Source of the DNA: Deltaproteobacteria bacterium | GTDB taxonomy: Bacteria; Lernaellota; Lernaellaia; JACKCT01 | Assembly (NCBI GenBank): GCA_020633895.1 | Contig: JACKCT010000009.1 | Span: forward strand, 98,911 to 162,910 | DNA: 64,000 nt | Direction of reading: 5' to 3' | Part shown: positions 45,758 through 54,343 of the stretch, piece by piece | Numbering within the stretch: position 1 is the stretch's first letter | Layout of the letters: each line of letters begins with the position of its first letter | Notes under the pieces: model-generated | The model's database searches: none | What the model was told of the DNA's origin: nothing | Seen by the model: only the letters and a program-made list of their open reading frames with translations | Program-made: the position numbers and the translations under genes

Positions 45758-45798
45758 TTGATTTAGATCAAAGTGAAACCCGACCATCGGCGTACACT
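45758..45798 (+). promoter_or_regulatory. FNR/CRP-type box and promoter for the SQR-like gene
   Basis: TTGAT-TTAG-ATCAA at 45758-45771 is a perfect FNR-type dyad. A -10-like TACACT follows at 45793-45798, and no good -35 is present. If transcription starts near 45805 the dyad is centred at about -40.5, the class II activator position. This suggests activation by an FNR/CRP-family protein under low oxygen. Confidence 0.6.
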
Positions 45799-45880
45799 AA
45801 AAGTGACCCCGTGCGCGGGGAGGGATACCGGTACCCGGCAAGTTTCTGCCCGGGTGAAGACGGGCCCGGAGGAGGTCGAA

Positions 45881-47080
45881 ATGTCCACCAAGAAAGTCGT
45901 GATTATCGGTTCGAACTTCGCGGGGCTCACCGCGGCGCTTGAGTTGGATAAGCGCATGGACGGGCAGCTCGACCTGGTCGTGATTTCCAAGACCGACGAG
46001 TTTCTGTTCATGCCGTCGCTGATCTGGGTGCCGTTCGGCAAACGGACACGGGAGGACATCACGTTCCCCCTGCGGCCCATTTACGACAAACGCAATATCC
46101 ACTTCATCCAAGCCGCCGTCACGCAAATCATCCCGGAGGAGCGCAAGGTCGTTTATGACGACGGCGAGCAGGACTATGACTATCTGGTCATCGCCACGGG
46201 TCCGTCGATCAACTGGGCGGACGTGCCGGGTCTGGGCCCCCACGGGGGCTACACCCAGTCGATTTTCACCCTGGCCGACGCGGAAAAAGCCGCCGACGCC
46301 TTTGAGGAATTCGTTCAGGATCCCGGTCCCGTCGTTATCGGCGCGGTGCAGGGCGCGGCGTGCTTCGGCGCGGCGTACGAGTTCCTGTTCAACATGGCCT
46401 ATCAACTCAAAAAGCGCGGCATCGCCGACAAGGCGCCGCTGACCTACGTCTCCGCCGAGCCCTTCGCGGCCCACTTCGGCATGGGCGGATTCGGCGCCGG
46501 CACGAAGATGACCGAATTTTTCTTCAACAAGCTCAAAATCCAGGGCGTTTTCAACGCCGAGTTCGCGCGCATCGAGCCGGGGAACGTGGTTTTGACCGAC
46601 GGCACGACCTACCCGTTCAAATACGCCATGCTGGCGCCGTCGTTCCTGGGCGCTGAGGTGGTGCGTCGGCTGACGAACATCACGACGCCGACAGGCTTCG
46701 TGAAGGTCAACGACTACTACCAGACGCACGACTATCCGGAAGTCTACGCGGCGGGCGTGGCGGTCGCGCTGGCGCCGACCGATGAGACGCCGGTGCCCTG
46801 CGGTGTGCCCAAGACCGGCTATCTGTCCGAGGAAATGGCCAAAGTCGTCGCCGGAAACATCGTCGCCGACATCCTCGGCAAGCCCAAGGAAGCCTTGCCG
46901 CCGGGCCGCATCGACGCCAAGTGCGTCATGGACGCGGGCAACACGGGCATCATCATGACCTCGGACGCGTTCCTGGAGCCGCGCAAGCATGAATGGCTCA
47001 TCCCCGGACCGGAGGCCCACTGGGCCAAGCTGGCCTTCGAGAAGTACTACATGGCGACGCATCGCCGAGGATATGTCTGA
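45881..47080 (+). CDS. Sulfide:quinone oxidoreductase-like flavoprotein
   Basis: 399 residues from ATG 45881, behind GGAGGAGG. FAD-binding VVIIGSNFAGLTAALELDK at residues 6-24 and YLVIATGPS near 101 are the two-dinucleotide-fold disulfide reductase pattern. Cys161 (GAACFGAAYEF), Cys307 (VPCGVPKTGYLSE) and Cys348 are present; the first two fit the redox pair of SQR/flavocytochrome-c-sulfide-dehydrogenase-like proteins. SQR feeds sulfide electrons to quinone at the membrane. Other type II oxidoreductases cannot be excluded. Confidence 0.78.
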   Translation: MSTKKVVIIGSNFAGLTAALELDKRMDGQLDLVVISKTDEFLFMPSLIWVPFGKRTREDITFPLRPIYDKRNIHFIQAAVTQIIPEERKVVYDDGEQDYDYLVIATGPSINWADVPGLGPHGGYTQSIFTLADAEKAADAFEEFVQDPGPVVIGAVQGAACFGAAYEFLFNMAYQLKKRGIADKAPLTYVSAEPFAAHFGMGGFGAGTKMTEFFFNKLKIQGVFNAEFARIEPGNVVLTDGTTYPFKYAMLAPSFLGAEVVRRLTNITTPTGFVKVNDYYQTHDYPEVYAAGVAVALAPTDETPVPCGVPKTGYLSEEMAKVVAGNIVADILGKPKEALPPGRIDAKCVMDAGNTGIIMTSDAFLEPRKHEWLIPGPEAHWAKLAFEKYYMATHRRGYV

Positions 47081-47237
47081 CGCTAACGCCGTCGGCGGGG
47101 ACAGGGATCGATCACGTCCTCGCCGACATATTCTCCGGCGGTGGTCATGAGCCCAAGCGTTTGTTGAGCGTTCGGAGCGAATCGAGCGCTCATCGAACGC
47201 CCAATGACGGACGGCGCGCGAGGAGGGTGCCGAGCCC

Positions 47238-47822
47238 ATGGAACGCGAAGCGACGAAAGGACGTCTGCTCGATACCTTGGAACGGCTGGGCAATCTACGA
47301 CGTGCCCAGACACGTCGGCTGGGCGGCGAATTCGGCTTGGTGCCCGTGCAATTGGAAAGCCTGCATTACCTGGCAAAGGCCAATCGCTACAGCGACACTC
47401 CCGGCGCCCTGGCCGAATATCTCGGCATCACCAAAGGCACCATGAGCCAGTCGATCCGCGCGCTGGAACTCAAGGGATATCTGATTAAGAAACCGGATCC
47501 ATTCGACAAGCGCGTGATTCACTGCGAGTTGACGAAGGCGGGACGAAAGGTCGTGCAGGCGACGGCCACACCCGAGTTTGTCCTCGACGCGCTGGCCTCG
47601 TTGCCCGCCGAAGAGATCGACCAATCCAACGCCGCGCTGGAGGCGCTTCTTCGAGCGATGGAGACCAATCAAGGCTATCGGACATTCGGGGCATGCCGGA
47701 CGTGTCGGTACTTCCTGGTCGAGCCGAACAGCTTCCGTTGTGAACTGACCGGCGAGGAGTTGCTCGATGCCGAAACGATGTTGATCTGCCGCGAAAACCA
47801 GCCTCGGGACGAAGCGTCTTAA
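47238..47822 (+). CDS. MarR-family regulator with C-terminal four-cysteine tail
   Basis: 194 residues from ATG 47238. A MarR winged-helix domain (about 10-145) has the recognition region LGITKGTMSQSIRALELKGYL and wing DPFDKRVIHCELTKAG. It is extended by about 45 residues holding Cys153, Cys156, Cys168 and Cys184 (CxxC-x11-C-x15-C), which could bind zinc or an Fe-S cluster. The upstream region has GCGTTCG...CGAACGC, a possible autoregulatory site. It lies 157 bases after the SQR-like gene and may regulate it or sense its substrate. Confidence 0.85.
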   Translation: MEREATKGRLLDTLERLGNLRRAQTRRLGGEFGLVPVQLESLHYLAKANRYSDTPGALAEYLGITKGTMSQSIRALELKGYLIKKPDPFDKRVIHCELTKAGRKVVQATATPEFVLDALASLPAEEIDQSNAALEALLRAMETNQGYRTFGACRTCRYFLVEPNSFRCELTGEELLDAETMLICRENQPRDEAS

Positions 47823-49351
47823 GGCGTGGAATCCCCGCGGGCGCCGGGCGCTGCCGCCTCTCCCATCGTCGGACAATAGCTCCCCTTCCCATCCCGGACC
47901 CACCAATCGCCGGTTTCGCGTCTCTCTTCGGAAGTCGTGAATCGATATTCGTACAACGTCGAACGCACCATCGCCGGTGGCTCGTCGCCGAAGGGGGCTT
48001 CGTCCAATAGGCGCAGGACCGACGGCTCCGCGGCGAGAAGGCGTTCGGACAATCGCCACGCCAGGGATCGCCGATCGCACGGACGCATCGCCGTAAACCA
48101 AAGCTGCCAGTCCAGGCGGGGTTGAAACGGCGCGATTTGGCGGGGGCGTTTGTTCACCACGTCGGGTTTGTACTTGAAGCGATAGGGCCGCCAGGTCTCG
48201 CCGTCGCGGCTGGCTTCGAACTCGATCTCGGGGCGCGAGGTGGTCATGGCGACGAAGAGGGCGTAGTTGTTGACCAGATTGAAGCCTTGCGTGGCGTCGA
48301 CAACGGTCCGAATGCCCGGCACGCCTTGGCGGGGCAGGAGGCCGAACCGGCGCATCACCTCGTGCGTGGAGGTGACGAGGATCAGGGCGGCCAGGGGGAC
48401 GATCACCCAACGGGGCCACGCGCGTCCGACGGGCGGTGGCGTGGATTCGGCGTGGACGGCGAACCAGCGTCGGCCCACGATGGGCAGGCGCGCCAGGTGC
48501 CGATCGTCGAATGCGGACAGGCACAACACGACCGACAGCAGGTTGAAATAGGCGAAGTTGCCGCTGAACGCGATGCCGAATTGCAGGGCGATCAGCGCGA
48601 TCCCCGCTCCGGCCCGCCAGGCTCGGGGCGCGAAGAGCATGAGCGGCGGCACCAACTCCAGGGCCAGCGCCGTGCCGGTCATGAAGCGCAAAACGGACTC
48701 GGGCAGTTGATGGGCATACCAAGCGACGGCGTTGGGGATGGGCTGCGTCTGGAAGTGGTAGGTCAGGGCGGTCAGGTTACGCCAGGTCACGTCGCCGCCG
48801 ACGAGTTTCGCCAGCCCCGAGGCAAACATCAGCCGGAACAACAGCCAGCGAACCAGGATGAAGATCAGGCGCGAGGGCGCGGCGGTGGCCGATCGCAAGC
48901 GCCAACGCAAGACGGGCGGCGCCAGGAAGATTGCGAGGAAACCCGCCTCCAGCAGCAGCGCGTCCCATTGGTAGCCGAAGAACGTCTGCCCCAGATGCAC
49001 CAACGAGAGATAGAAAAACCACGCAACGAACGCCGACACCGCCGGGACGATTCCCGCGAGCATCCCCAGCGCGCCCAGCGTCGCCAACGCGCATTGGACG
49101 TGCATCCATCCGTTGCCGGTGACGAACCAGCCGAGGGTCGGGAAGTCGAAAAATCCCACGCCGGGAAAGGCATGGGCCTGACGCATGAGGGCGTCGTGGG
49201 GCATCAGGCCGCGCGTGCCGACCAGGCCGGGGAACTGCGTCCAGTAGCTGACGGCCGCCACCAGGAAGACCAGACCCAGGCCGCGATGCATCAGGGCGGC
49301 GGTTCGGGCGACCGGCGGCGGAGTCGGGTGGGCGGATTCGTCGGCGGACAT
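47819..49351 (-). CDS. Lipase-maturation-factor (LMF1)-like membrane protein
   Basis: 510 residues from ATG 49351; a GTG at 49369 would add six. Several transmembrane helices occupy the first 340 residues, with family motifs YQWDALLLEAGFLAIFLAP and LMFASGLAKLVGGDVTWRNL. A soluble C-terminal domain includes YALFVAMTTSRPEIEFEASRDG. LMF proteins assist folding of lipases in the eukaryotic ER; bacterial homologues have no settled role. Its stop overlaps the MarR gene's stop tail-to-tail by four bases. Confidence 0.85.
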   Translation of the reverse strand: MSADESAHPTPPPVARTAALMHRGLGLVFLVAAVSYWTQFPGLVGTRGLMPHDALMRQAHAFPGVGFFDFPTLGWFVTGNGWMHVQCALATLGALGMLAGIVPAVSAFVAWFFYLSLVHLGQTFFGYQWDALLLEAGFLAIFLAPPVLRWRLRSATAAPSRLIFILVRWLLFRLMFASGLAKLVGGDVTWRNLTALTYHFQTQPIPNAVAWYAHQLPESVLRFMTGTALALELVPPLMLFAPRAWRAGAGIALIALQFGIAFSGNFAYFNLLSVVLCLSAFDDRHLARLPIVGRRWFAVHAESTPPPVGRAWPRWVIVPLAALILVTSTHEVMRRFGLLPRQGVPGIRTVVDATQGFNLVNNYALFVAMTTSRPEIEFEASRDGETWRPYRFKYKPDVVNKRPRQIAPFQPRLDWQLWFTAMRPCDRRSLAWRLSERLLAAEPSVLRLLDEAPFGDEPPAMVRSTLYEYRFTTSEERRETGDWWVRDGKGSYCPTMGEAAAPGARGDSTP

Positions 49352-49384
49352 GGGACGACTATATCGCACCGGACGCGGCCGATG

Positions 49385-49903
49385 TCAGCACAGCCAGGAC
49401 AGGTCGCCGGTGTCGAGGACTTCGCCGGTGGTGGCGTCGATCTTGATCGTGTCGGCCGAGCCTTCGCAGCCGCAGGCATCGCCGTTCGTGACTCGGGCGA
49501 CATTCCAGGCCACGACGTGAAATCCGTGGTCGTAGACCTTCCAGATTTCATACGCGGACGAGTCCCCGCCCAGGCCCGACGCCTCGGCGACGCACCGAGC
49601 CGCGTCCGCCGACAGCCAGCCGTCCACGTCGCATCCCGCGCCGCCCTCGGCCTCGCATTCGGCGGCCAGACGCTCCGGATCGAAGGCGTCGTCCGGGTCG
49701 CCGCCGTCCTCTTCGCTAAAACAAGTCGCTTGATCGCGCAGGGCGTCCGGCGTCTCGACGGGAAAATCCTCGCGGCATTGATCCGAGGCGGACAGGGCGG
49801 ACGAGTCGTCGTCATCATCGTCGCCGCATGACGGTGCGGCGACCAGCACCAACGCCCCGGCCAACAACATCCCGGACATCCAACCGATCTTCATCCGACG
49901 CAT
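49385..49903 (-). CDS. Lipoprotein with Asp-rich tether, function unknown
   Basis: 172 residues from ATG 49903, preceded by GGGAG. A signal peptide ends at a lipobox-like APSC, and the mature protein begins CGDDDDDDSS, the poly-Asp tether common in surface lipoproteins of deltaproteobacteria-like groups. Nine or more cysteines remain (DQCRED, ATCFSE, AECEAE, GCDVD, ARCVAE, ACGCEG, SWLC), implying disulfides. ADTIKIDATTGEVLDTGDLSW at the end resembles a PepSY-like strand pair. Confidence 0.7.
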   Translation of the reverse strand: MRRMKIGWMSGMLLAGALVLVAAPSCGDDDDDDSSALSASDQCREDFPVETPDALRDQATCFSEEDGGDPDDAFDPERLAAECEAEGGAGCDVDGWLSADAARCVAEASGLGGDSSAYEIWKVYDHGFHVVAWNVARVTNGDACGCEGSADTIKIDATTGEVLDTGDLSWLC

Positions 49904-50041
49904 TCGTTTTCTCCCGGTGTGATATGGCTTTGGAAAACGATAACCGCCGCGCCGTGAAATGCAATGAGAATCCCGCCGGCCTAGGCGATGGGCCCGTGTC
50001 GTGGTAAACCCCTGGTCGTCATCCCATCGCCGGAGCCCGCC

Positions 50042-50464
50042 GTGACCGACCCCAAAGATCCCCACCGAAAATCGGTGCTCAACGAGATCGTCTTTCCCAA
50101 CCAGACCAACCACTACGGCACCCTGTTCGGCGGTCAGGCCCTGGCGTTCATGGATAAGGCGGCGTTCATCGCCGCGTCCCGGTACTGCCGACGCACCGTC
50201 GTGACGGCCAGTTCCGATCAGGTGGATTTCCATACCCCGGTGCGCGTGGGCAATGTGGTGGAGTTGTATTCCCGCGTCATCAAGACCGGGCACACATCCA
50301 TGCAGGTCGAGGTGACGATGTACGCCGAAAACCTGCTGACCGGTGAAAAGCGCCTTTGCACCCAAGGCCTGTTCACCATGGTCGCCCTGGACGAGCACGG
50401 CAAACCCACGTCCATCCCGCCCCTGAAGGAGCCCCCGCCGCCGGACCCGGATTTTCAGGTATAG
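50042..50464 (+). CDS. Acyl-CoA thioesterase, YciA-like hotdog fold
   Basis: 140 residues from GTG 50042 with CCGGAG upstream. NEIVFPNQTNHYGTLFGGQA holds the hotdog catalytic segment and VDFHTPVRVGNVVEL follows, as in YciA/BACH cytoplasmic thioesterases. It hydrolyses acyl-CoA to free acid and CoA. Divergent from the Asp-rich lipoprotein gene. Confidence 0.92.
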   Translation: MTDPKDPHRKSVLNEIVFPNQTNHYGTLFGGQALAFMDKAAFIAASRYCRRTVVTASSDQVDFHTPVRVGNVVELYSRVIKTGHTSMQVEVTMYAENLLTGEKRLCTQGLFTMVALDEHGKPTSIPPLKEPPPPDPDFQV

Positions 50465-50512
50465 AAAAAGTCCGAAGTCGGTGACTGACCGGACAAAACG
50501 GACTTCGCGCTT

Positions 50513-50665
50513 TCAGAGCCCCGACCTGCCTGTCCCGCCGTAGCCTTGGCGAAGGTGGATGAGGGAGGGGTCTGGTCCAACCCGGCAAGAATCATCCGTT
50601 ATTTGACACATCGTAGGCGGCGCACCAGGTCGGACCAGACCGCTTGCTACCGTGCGCTGCTCTGA
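50513..50665. repeat. F1 long-hairpin element
   Basis: TCAGAGCC at 50513-50520 and GCTCTGA at 50659-50665 are inverted ends. The left part CCGACCTGCCTGTCCC and CCGTAGCCTTGGCGAAGG match 33334-33483, but the matching right arm is replaced by unrelated sequence ending GACCGCTTGCTACCG. A short stem CGAAGTC...GACTTCG lies just before it (50473-50507). Confidence 0.7.
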
Positions 50666-50750
50666 CGGATAGTTCGGACGCGGCTCGGAAGAAGTGGTCA
50701 AAGACAGCATTTGGCATCCGGCGTGCGTTGGCGTAATCTGACCGTTACCC

Positions 50751-51608
50751 ATGCAAGACGATACGATTCATCCCGCGCCGGACGCGAACGAACGGGCCGA
50801 GGCCGCCAAGGTTGCGCTGTCGCGAGTGGCGGTTTGCTTGGTCGAACCCAAGGGCGCGGCGAATATCGGTTCGGTGGCCCGGGCGATGAAGAATATGGGG
50901 ATGACGCGCCTGCTGCTGGTCAACCCGACCGACTACGACGTCCCCGAGGCGCGCATGATGGCCACCAACGCCCACGATGTGCTGATGGGCGCCGAGGTGC
51001 ATCCGACGATGATGGAGGCGATCGCGCCGTTTCACGTCGTCGTGTCCACCACGCGGCGCATCGGCAAGAGCCGCCTGATGGACTACACCCCCAAGACCCT
51101 GGCCGAGCACTTGTCCGAGCGCTTGGCCGAGCCGGAAACATCGGCGGTGATCTGCTTCGGGCGGGAGGACCACGGCCTGTCCACCGAGGAAATCGACCTG
51201 GCGCCGATCGTCTGCAAGATCCCCACGGCGGATTTGCACGGCTCGCTGAATCTCTCCCAGGCCGTCATGGTGATCGCCTACGAACTGTGGCAGTCGCTGG
51301 CCGTGCCGGAAGTCGAAGAGGCCGGAGCGCAAAAACGCGACGACCGCCGCCCCGCCGACTCGGACCAGATCGAGCGATTTTTCGATCAGATCCAGCCGCT
51401 TCTTCTCGAATGCGGCTTTCTCGACAAGAATAATCCCGAATGGATCATGCGGGCGCTGCGCAAGATGGTGCACAAGGCGGAATTGGAGCACCGGGAAATC
51501 AAGATTTTGCGGGGCGTCTGTTCGGATATGGAATGGTATCTCAATCACGTCGCCAAGGTAGGGAAACGCGATGGTCAACGTACGTTGGACGGGCGCGGCG
51601 GGTCTTGA
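50751..51608 (+). CDS. TrmJ-like SPOUT tRNA 2'-O-methyltransferase
   Basis: 285 residues. The SPOUT knot motifs are VCLVEPKGAANIGSVARAMKN (motif 1, near 25-45), ICFGREDHGLSTEEI (motif 2, near 132) and IPTADLHGSLNLSQAVMV (motif 3, near 158). These match TrmJ, which methylates ribose 32 of tRNAs, and the C-terminal helical extension is also TrmJ-like. The gene's last 38 bases overlap the next gene. Confidence 0.88.
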   Translation: MQDDTIHPAPDANERAEAAKVALSRVAVCLVEPKGAANIGSVARAMKNMGMTRLLLVNPTDYDVPEARMMATNAHDVLMGAEVHPTMMEAIAPFHVVVSTTRRIGKSRLMDYTPKTLAEHLSERLAEPETSAVICFGREDHGLSTEEIDLAPIVCKIPTADLHGSLNLSQAVMVIAYELWQSLAVPEVEEAGAQKRDDRRPADSDQIERFFDQIQPLLLECGFLDKNNPEWIMRALRKMVHKAELEHREIKILRGVCSDMEWYLNHVAKVGKRDGQRTLDGRGGS

Positions 51609-52392
51609 ATTCACGCACGACGGCAAGACCTGGCTGATCGATCCGTATCACTCCCGGCCCGGCCTGGGGGAAATCCTCTTCGGCCCGCTGAAGGTCAAGC
51701 AGGATGTGGTGGACAACTACATCAACACTCTGCCCGGCGAGTTGCAGGCGATCGTCATCGGCCACACGCATTTTGACCACGTCCTGGACATGCCCGAGAT
51801 CCTCAAGCTCTTTCAAGGGCCGGTGATCGGTTCGAAGTCCATGGAAACGCTGTTGCGGATGTACGGCCTGTCGGGACGGGTGACGATCTGCAAGGGCGGC
51901 GAGACGCACGAATTGCCCGGCGGGGCGGAGGTGACGATGATCCCCTCCAAGCACGGCAAGGTGCTCCTGGGCCGGGTGCCTTATCCGGGGGAGGTCGAGC
52001 CCGGTCAGACGCCGCCCCTCAAGGCCGCGGCCTATCGCCTGGGCACCATCTTCGCCCCCAAGCTGACCATCGGCGGGATCACCTTCATCCACGCCGGCAG
52101 CGCCAATCTGGTGGACGAGGAGCTATCCAAGCACACCTGCGACGTGCTGTTTATGTGCCTGCCCGGCTGGAAACGCACCCCCGACTATCACCGCCGCATG
52201 ATCGAGGCGACCAAACCCCGGATTATCGTCCCCTTTCATTTCGACAACTTCTCCAAGGCGTGGTCGGCGACCATGACCGCTCCGGATCTGCCGTTCCAGG
52301 GCATCGACCGTTTCATGGAAATCCTGCGGGAGACGGCGCCGGCCGCGGAGATCATTTGGCCGACGACGAATAAAGTCATGCCGTTCAACTAA
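51571..52392 (+). CDS. Metallo-beta-lactamase-fold hydrolase
   Basis: 273 residues. The MBL motif HTHFDH occurs near residues 66-71, preceded by WLIDPYHSRP and followed by IPSKHGKVLLGR, FIHAGSANLVDEEL and VPFHFDNF, whose histidines and aspartate can complete a two-metal site. ATG 51571 lies 38 bases inside the TrmJ-like gene behind AAGGTAGGG, so the two are probably co-translated. Substrate unknown. Confidence 0.85.
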   Translation: MVNVRWTGAAGLEFTHDGKTWLIDPYHSRPGLGEILFGPLKVKQDVVDNYINTLPGELQAIVIGHTHFDHVLDMPEILKLFQGPVIGSKSMETLLRMYGLSGRVTICKGGETHELPGGAEVTMIPSKHGKVLLGRVPYPGEVEPGQTPPLKAAAYRLGTIFAPKLTIGGITFIHAGSANLVDEELSKHTCDVLFMCLPGWKRTPDYHRRMIEATKPRIIVPFHFDNFSKAWSATMTAPDLPFQGIDRFMEILRETAPAAEIIWPTTNKVMPFN

Positions 52393-52448
52393 GCGAGGGC
52401 CCATGGGGAGCCGGCGGAGGGCGCCGGCTTGGACAAGGAGCGCGGGAC

Positions 52449-54212
52449 GTGATTCATCGTCTCCGATTGGGACTGCGGGGCAAGCTGCTGCTGGCGTTGT
52501 TCACCATCGCCTTGGCGCCGATGATTACCATGTGGTACTTCGTCGATCAGTCCCTCAAGACCTTCTCCCAGGAGATCGTCTCCGCCGTCTACACCGAGGT
52601 CGAATCCCAGGCCCAGGAAAACCTCCTCCAATGGCGCCGCACGGCGTACGAACGGGTGCGGGACCTGGCCGAGGGCCTGTCCGACGCCGCCGTCGAATCG
52701 CGCCAAACCATCGCCGCGCGCCTGGACGAGAGCGGGGAGGGGATGTTTTTCGGGATCGACCTGGCCGACGTGGTGGCGCTGGATCCGACCATGGTGCAGA
52801 TCCCCGCCGGGCGCTCGGAACTGTTTCCCCCGGACCTGATGACGCGCCCGCGCGTCAAGGCCGCCATCGAACAGGCGATGAACACGCCTTCCGGCCGTCG
52901 GACCGTCATCCCCGTCGAAACGATGCATGTCACGTACGCCTTCGTGCGAACGCAGCCCTACGGCGAAATCCTCGGAGTCGCCCTGCGCAATTCGGAATTG
53001 CGCTCGTTCATGAAATCCGATGTCTCGGAAGAGGATTTCGGCCAGATCGTCGCCATCCAATCCCGGGAGTTGACCAGCCGCCTGGGGATCGTGAACTTAT
53101 TGGCCTTCCTGCTGATCGCCGTGGCCGTTCTGGTGGCGATGCGCAGCCTGACCCGGTCGGTGACGAACCCGCTGATCGAACTGGCGGGAATGATCTACGA
53201 ACAGCACCAGGACCAGCCCGTGCGCCGGGATCTCAATTCCGGCGAAGACCTGGGACTGCTCGTAAAAAATTACGCCGATAGTTCCCGATCCTACGCGCGC
53301 ATGCGCGACGATCCCATGGCCCTGGCGCCCGGCGTGAACCCGAACGCCTACATCCCGGAGGATCTGATCGACCCGACCGGCGCCGGGGAGACCGCGTCGA
53401 CGGCGGCAAACTCCGGCCGCAAGAAAAGCGTCACGCCCGAGGCGGAAAAGCTCAACACCCGGGACGACTTCATTTCGTTCCTGACGCACGAGTTGCGCAC
53501 GCCGATGACGTCCATCATCGCCAGTACCGAGGCCCTGTTGGCCGATATCGAATTTACCCCCGAGCAGCAGCGGGACTTCATCACGATCATCCAGGACGAG
53601 GCCAAGCGCCTGACCCGGATGCTCCACGACGTGCTCCATGTGCTGCGTCTGCAAAGCGGTCGCATTCCGATGCAGGTCGTGCCCTTCGATCTGCGTCTGG
53701 TGATCAACCGGGTCTTGGACGCCAACCGGGCGCTGGCCGACCGAAAGGGGATTCGTGTCAGTTGCGAGCCGCTGCCCAACGACTATCGCCTGGAGGCCGT
53801 CCTGGGCGATCCGGACCGCGTGACCCAGGTCGTGACCAATCTGATCTCCAACGGCATCAAGTACACCCCCGCCGGAGGCAACATCACCGTGCATGTCAGC
53901 GTGCTCAATAAAACGGTGCGCAACGAAAAGCGGTCTTTCGCGATGGTGACGGTCCAGGATTCGGGACCGGGGATCACGCCCAAGGACCGGCAGAAAATCT
54001 TCGAGAAATTCCGACGGCTGGAATCCGCGGATTTGGCCGCGGAGGGCTTCGGCCTGGGGCTGACCATCTCCAAGGTGCTGGTGGAAGAGCACGGCGGCAA
54101 AATCTGGTTCACCAGCAAGTCGGGGCAGGGGGCGGCCTTTCATTTCACCCTGCCGATTCCCGCCGACGAAACGACCATCGAGATGGCCGAGCGAATGACC
54201 GAAAGCCAGTGA
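52449..54212 (+). CDS. Sensor histidine kinase with large extracytoplasmic domain
   Basis: 587 residues from GTG 52449 (AAGGAG 8 bases upstream). Two membrane helices (about 11-31 and 213-232) frame a sensor region of about 180 residues. A HAMP-like linker follows, then an unusual 100-residue Pro/Ala/Ser-rich spacer, HisKA with His347 (LTHELRTPMTS) and an ATPase domain (NLISNGIKYTPAGG, DSGPGITP, GFGLGLTISK). No response regulator is adjacent, so it is an orphan. It is 56 bases after the MBL-fold gene. Confidence 0.93.
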   Translation: MIHRLRLGLRGKLLLALFTIALAPMITMWYFVDQSLKTFSQEIVSAVYTEVESQAQENLLQWRRTAYERVRDLAEGLSDAAVESRQTIAARLDESGEGMFFGIDLADVVALDPTMVQIPAGRSELFPPDLMTRPRVKAAIEQAMNTPSGRRTVIPVETMHVTYAFVRTQPYGEILGVALRNSELRSFMKSDVSEEDFGQIVAIQSRELTSRLGIVNLLAFLLIAVAVLVAMRSLTRSVTNPLIELAGMIYEQHQDQPVRRDLNSGEDLGLLVKNYADSSRSYARMRDDPMALAPGVNPNAYIPEDLIDPTGAGETASTAANSGRKKSVTPEAEKLNTRDDFISFLTHELRTPMTSIIASTEALLADIEFTPEQQRDFITIIQDEAKRLTRMLHDVLHVLRLQSGRIPMQVVPFDLRLVINRVLDANRALADRKGIRVSCEPLPNDYRLEAVLGDPDRVTQVVTNLISNGIKYTPAGGNITVHVSVLNKTVRNEKRSFAMVTVQDSGPGITPKDRQKIFEKFRRLESADLAAEGFGLGLTISKVLVEEHGGKIWFTSKSGQGAAFHFTLPIPADETTIEMAERMTESQ

Positions 54213-54343
54213 CTTCCCTCGCGATTTTTTTGTGGAACCAACCGCGTCCCGGCGGTTTCCGAACTTGAAATCCTCCGACTTTGATTGACGATGGGCACCA
54301 CGGCGTGTAAAGGCAGAGGACGGATTTTACGAAGGATGGGCGC

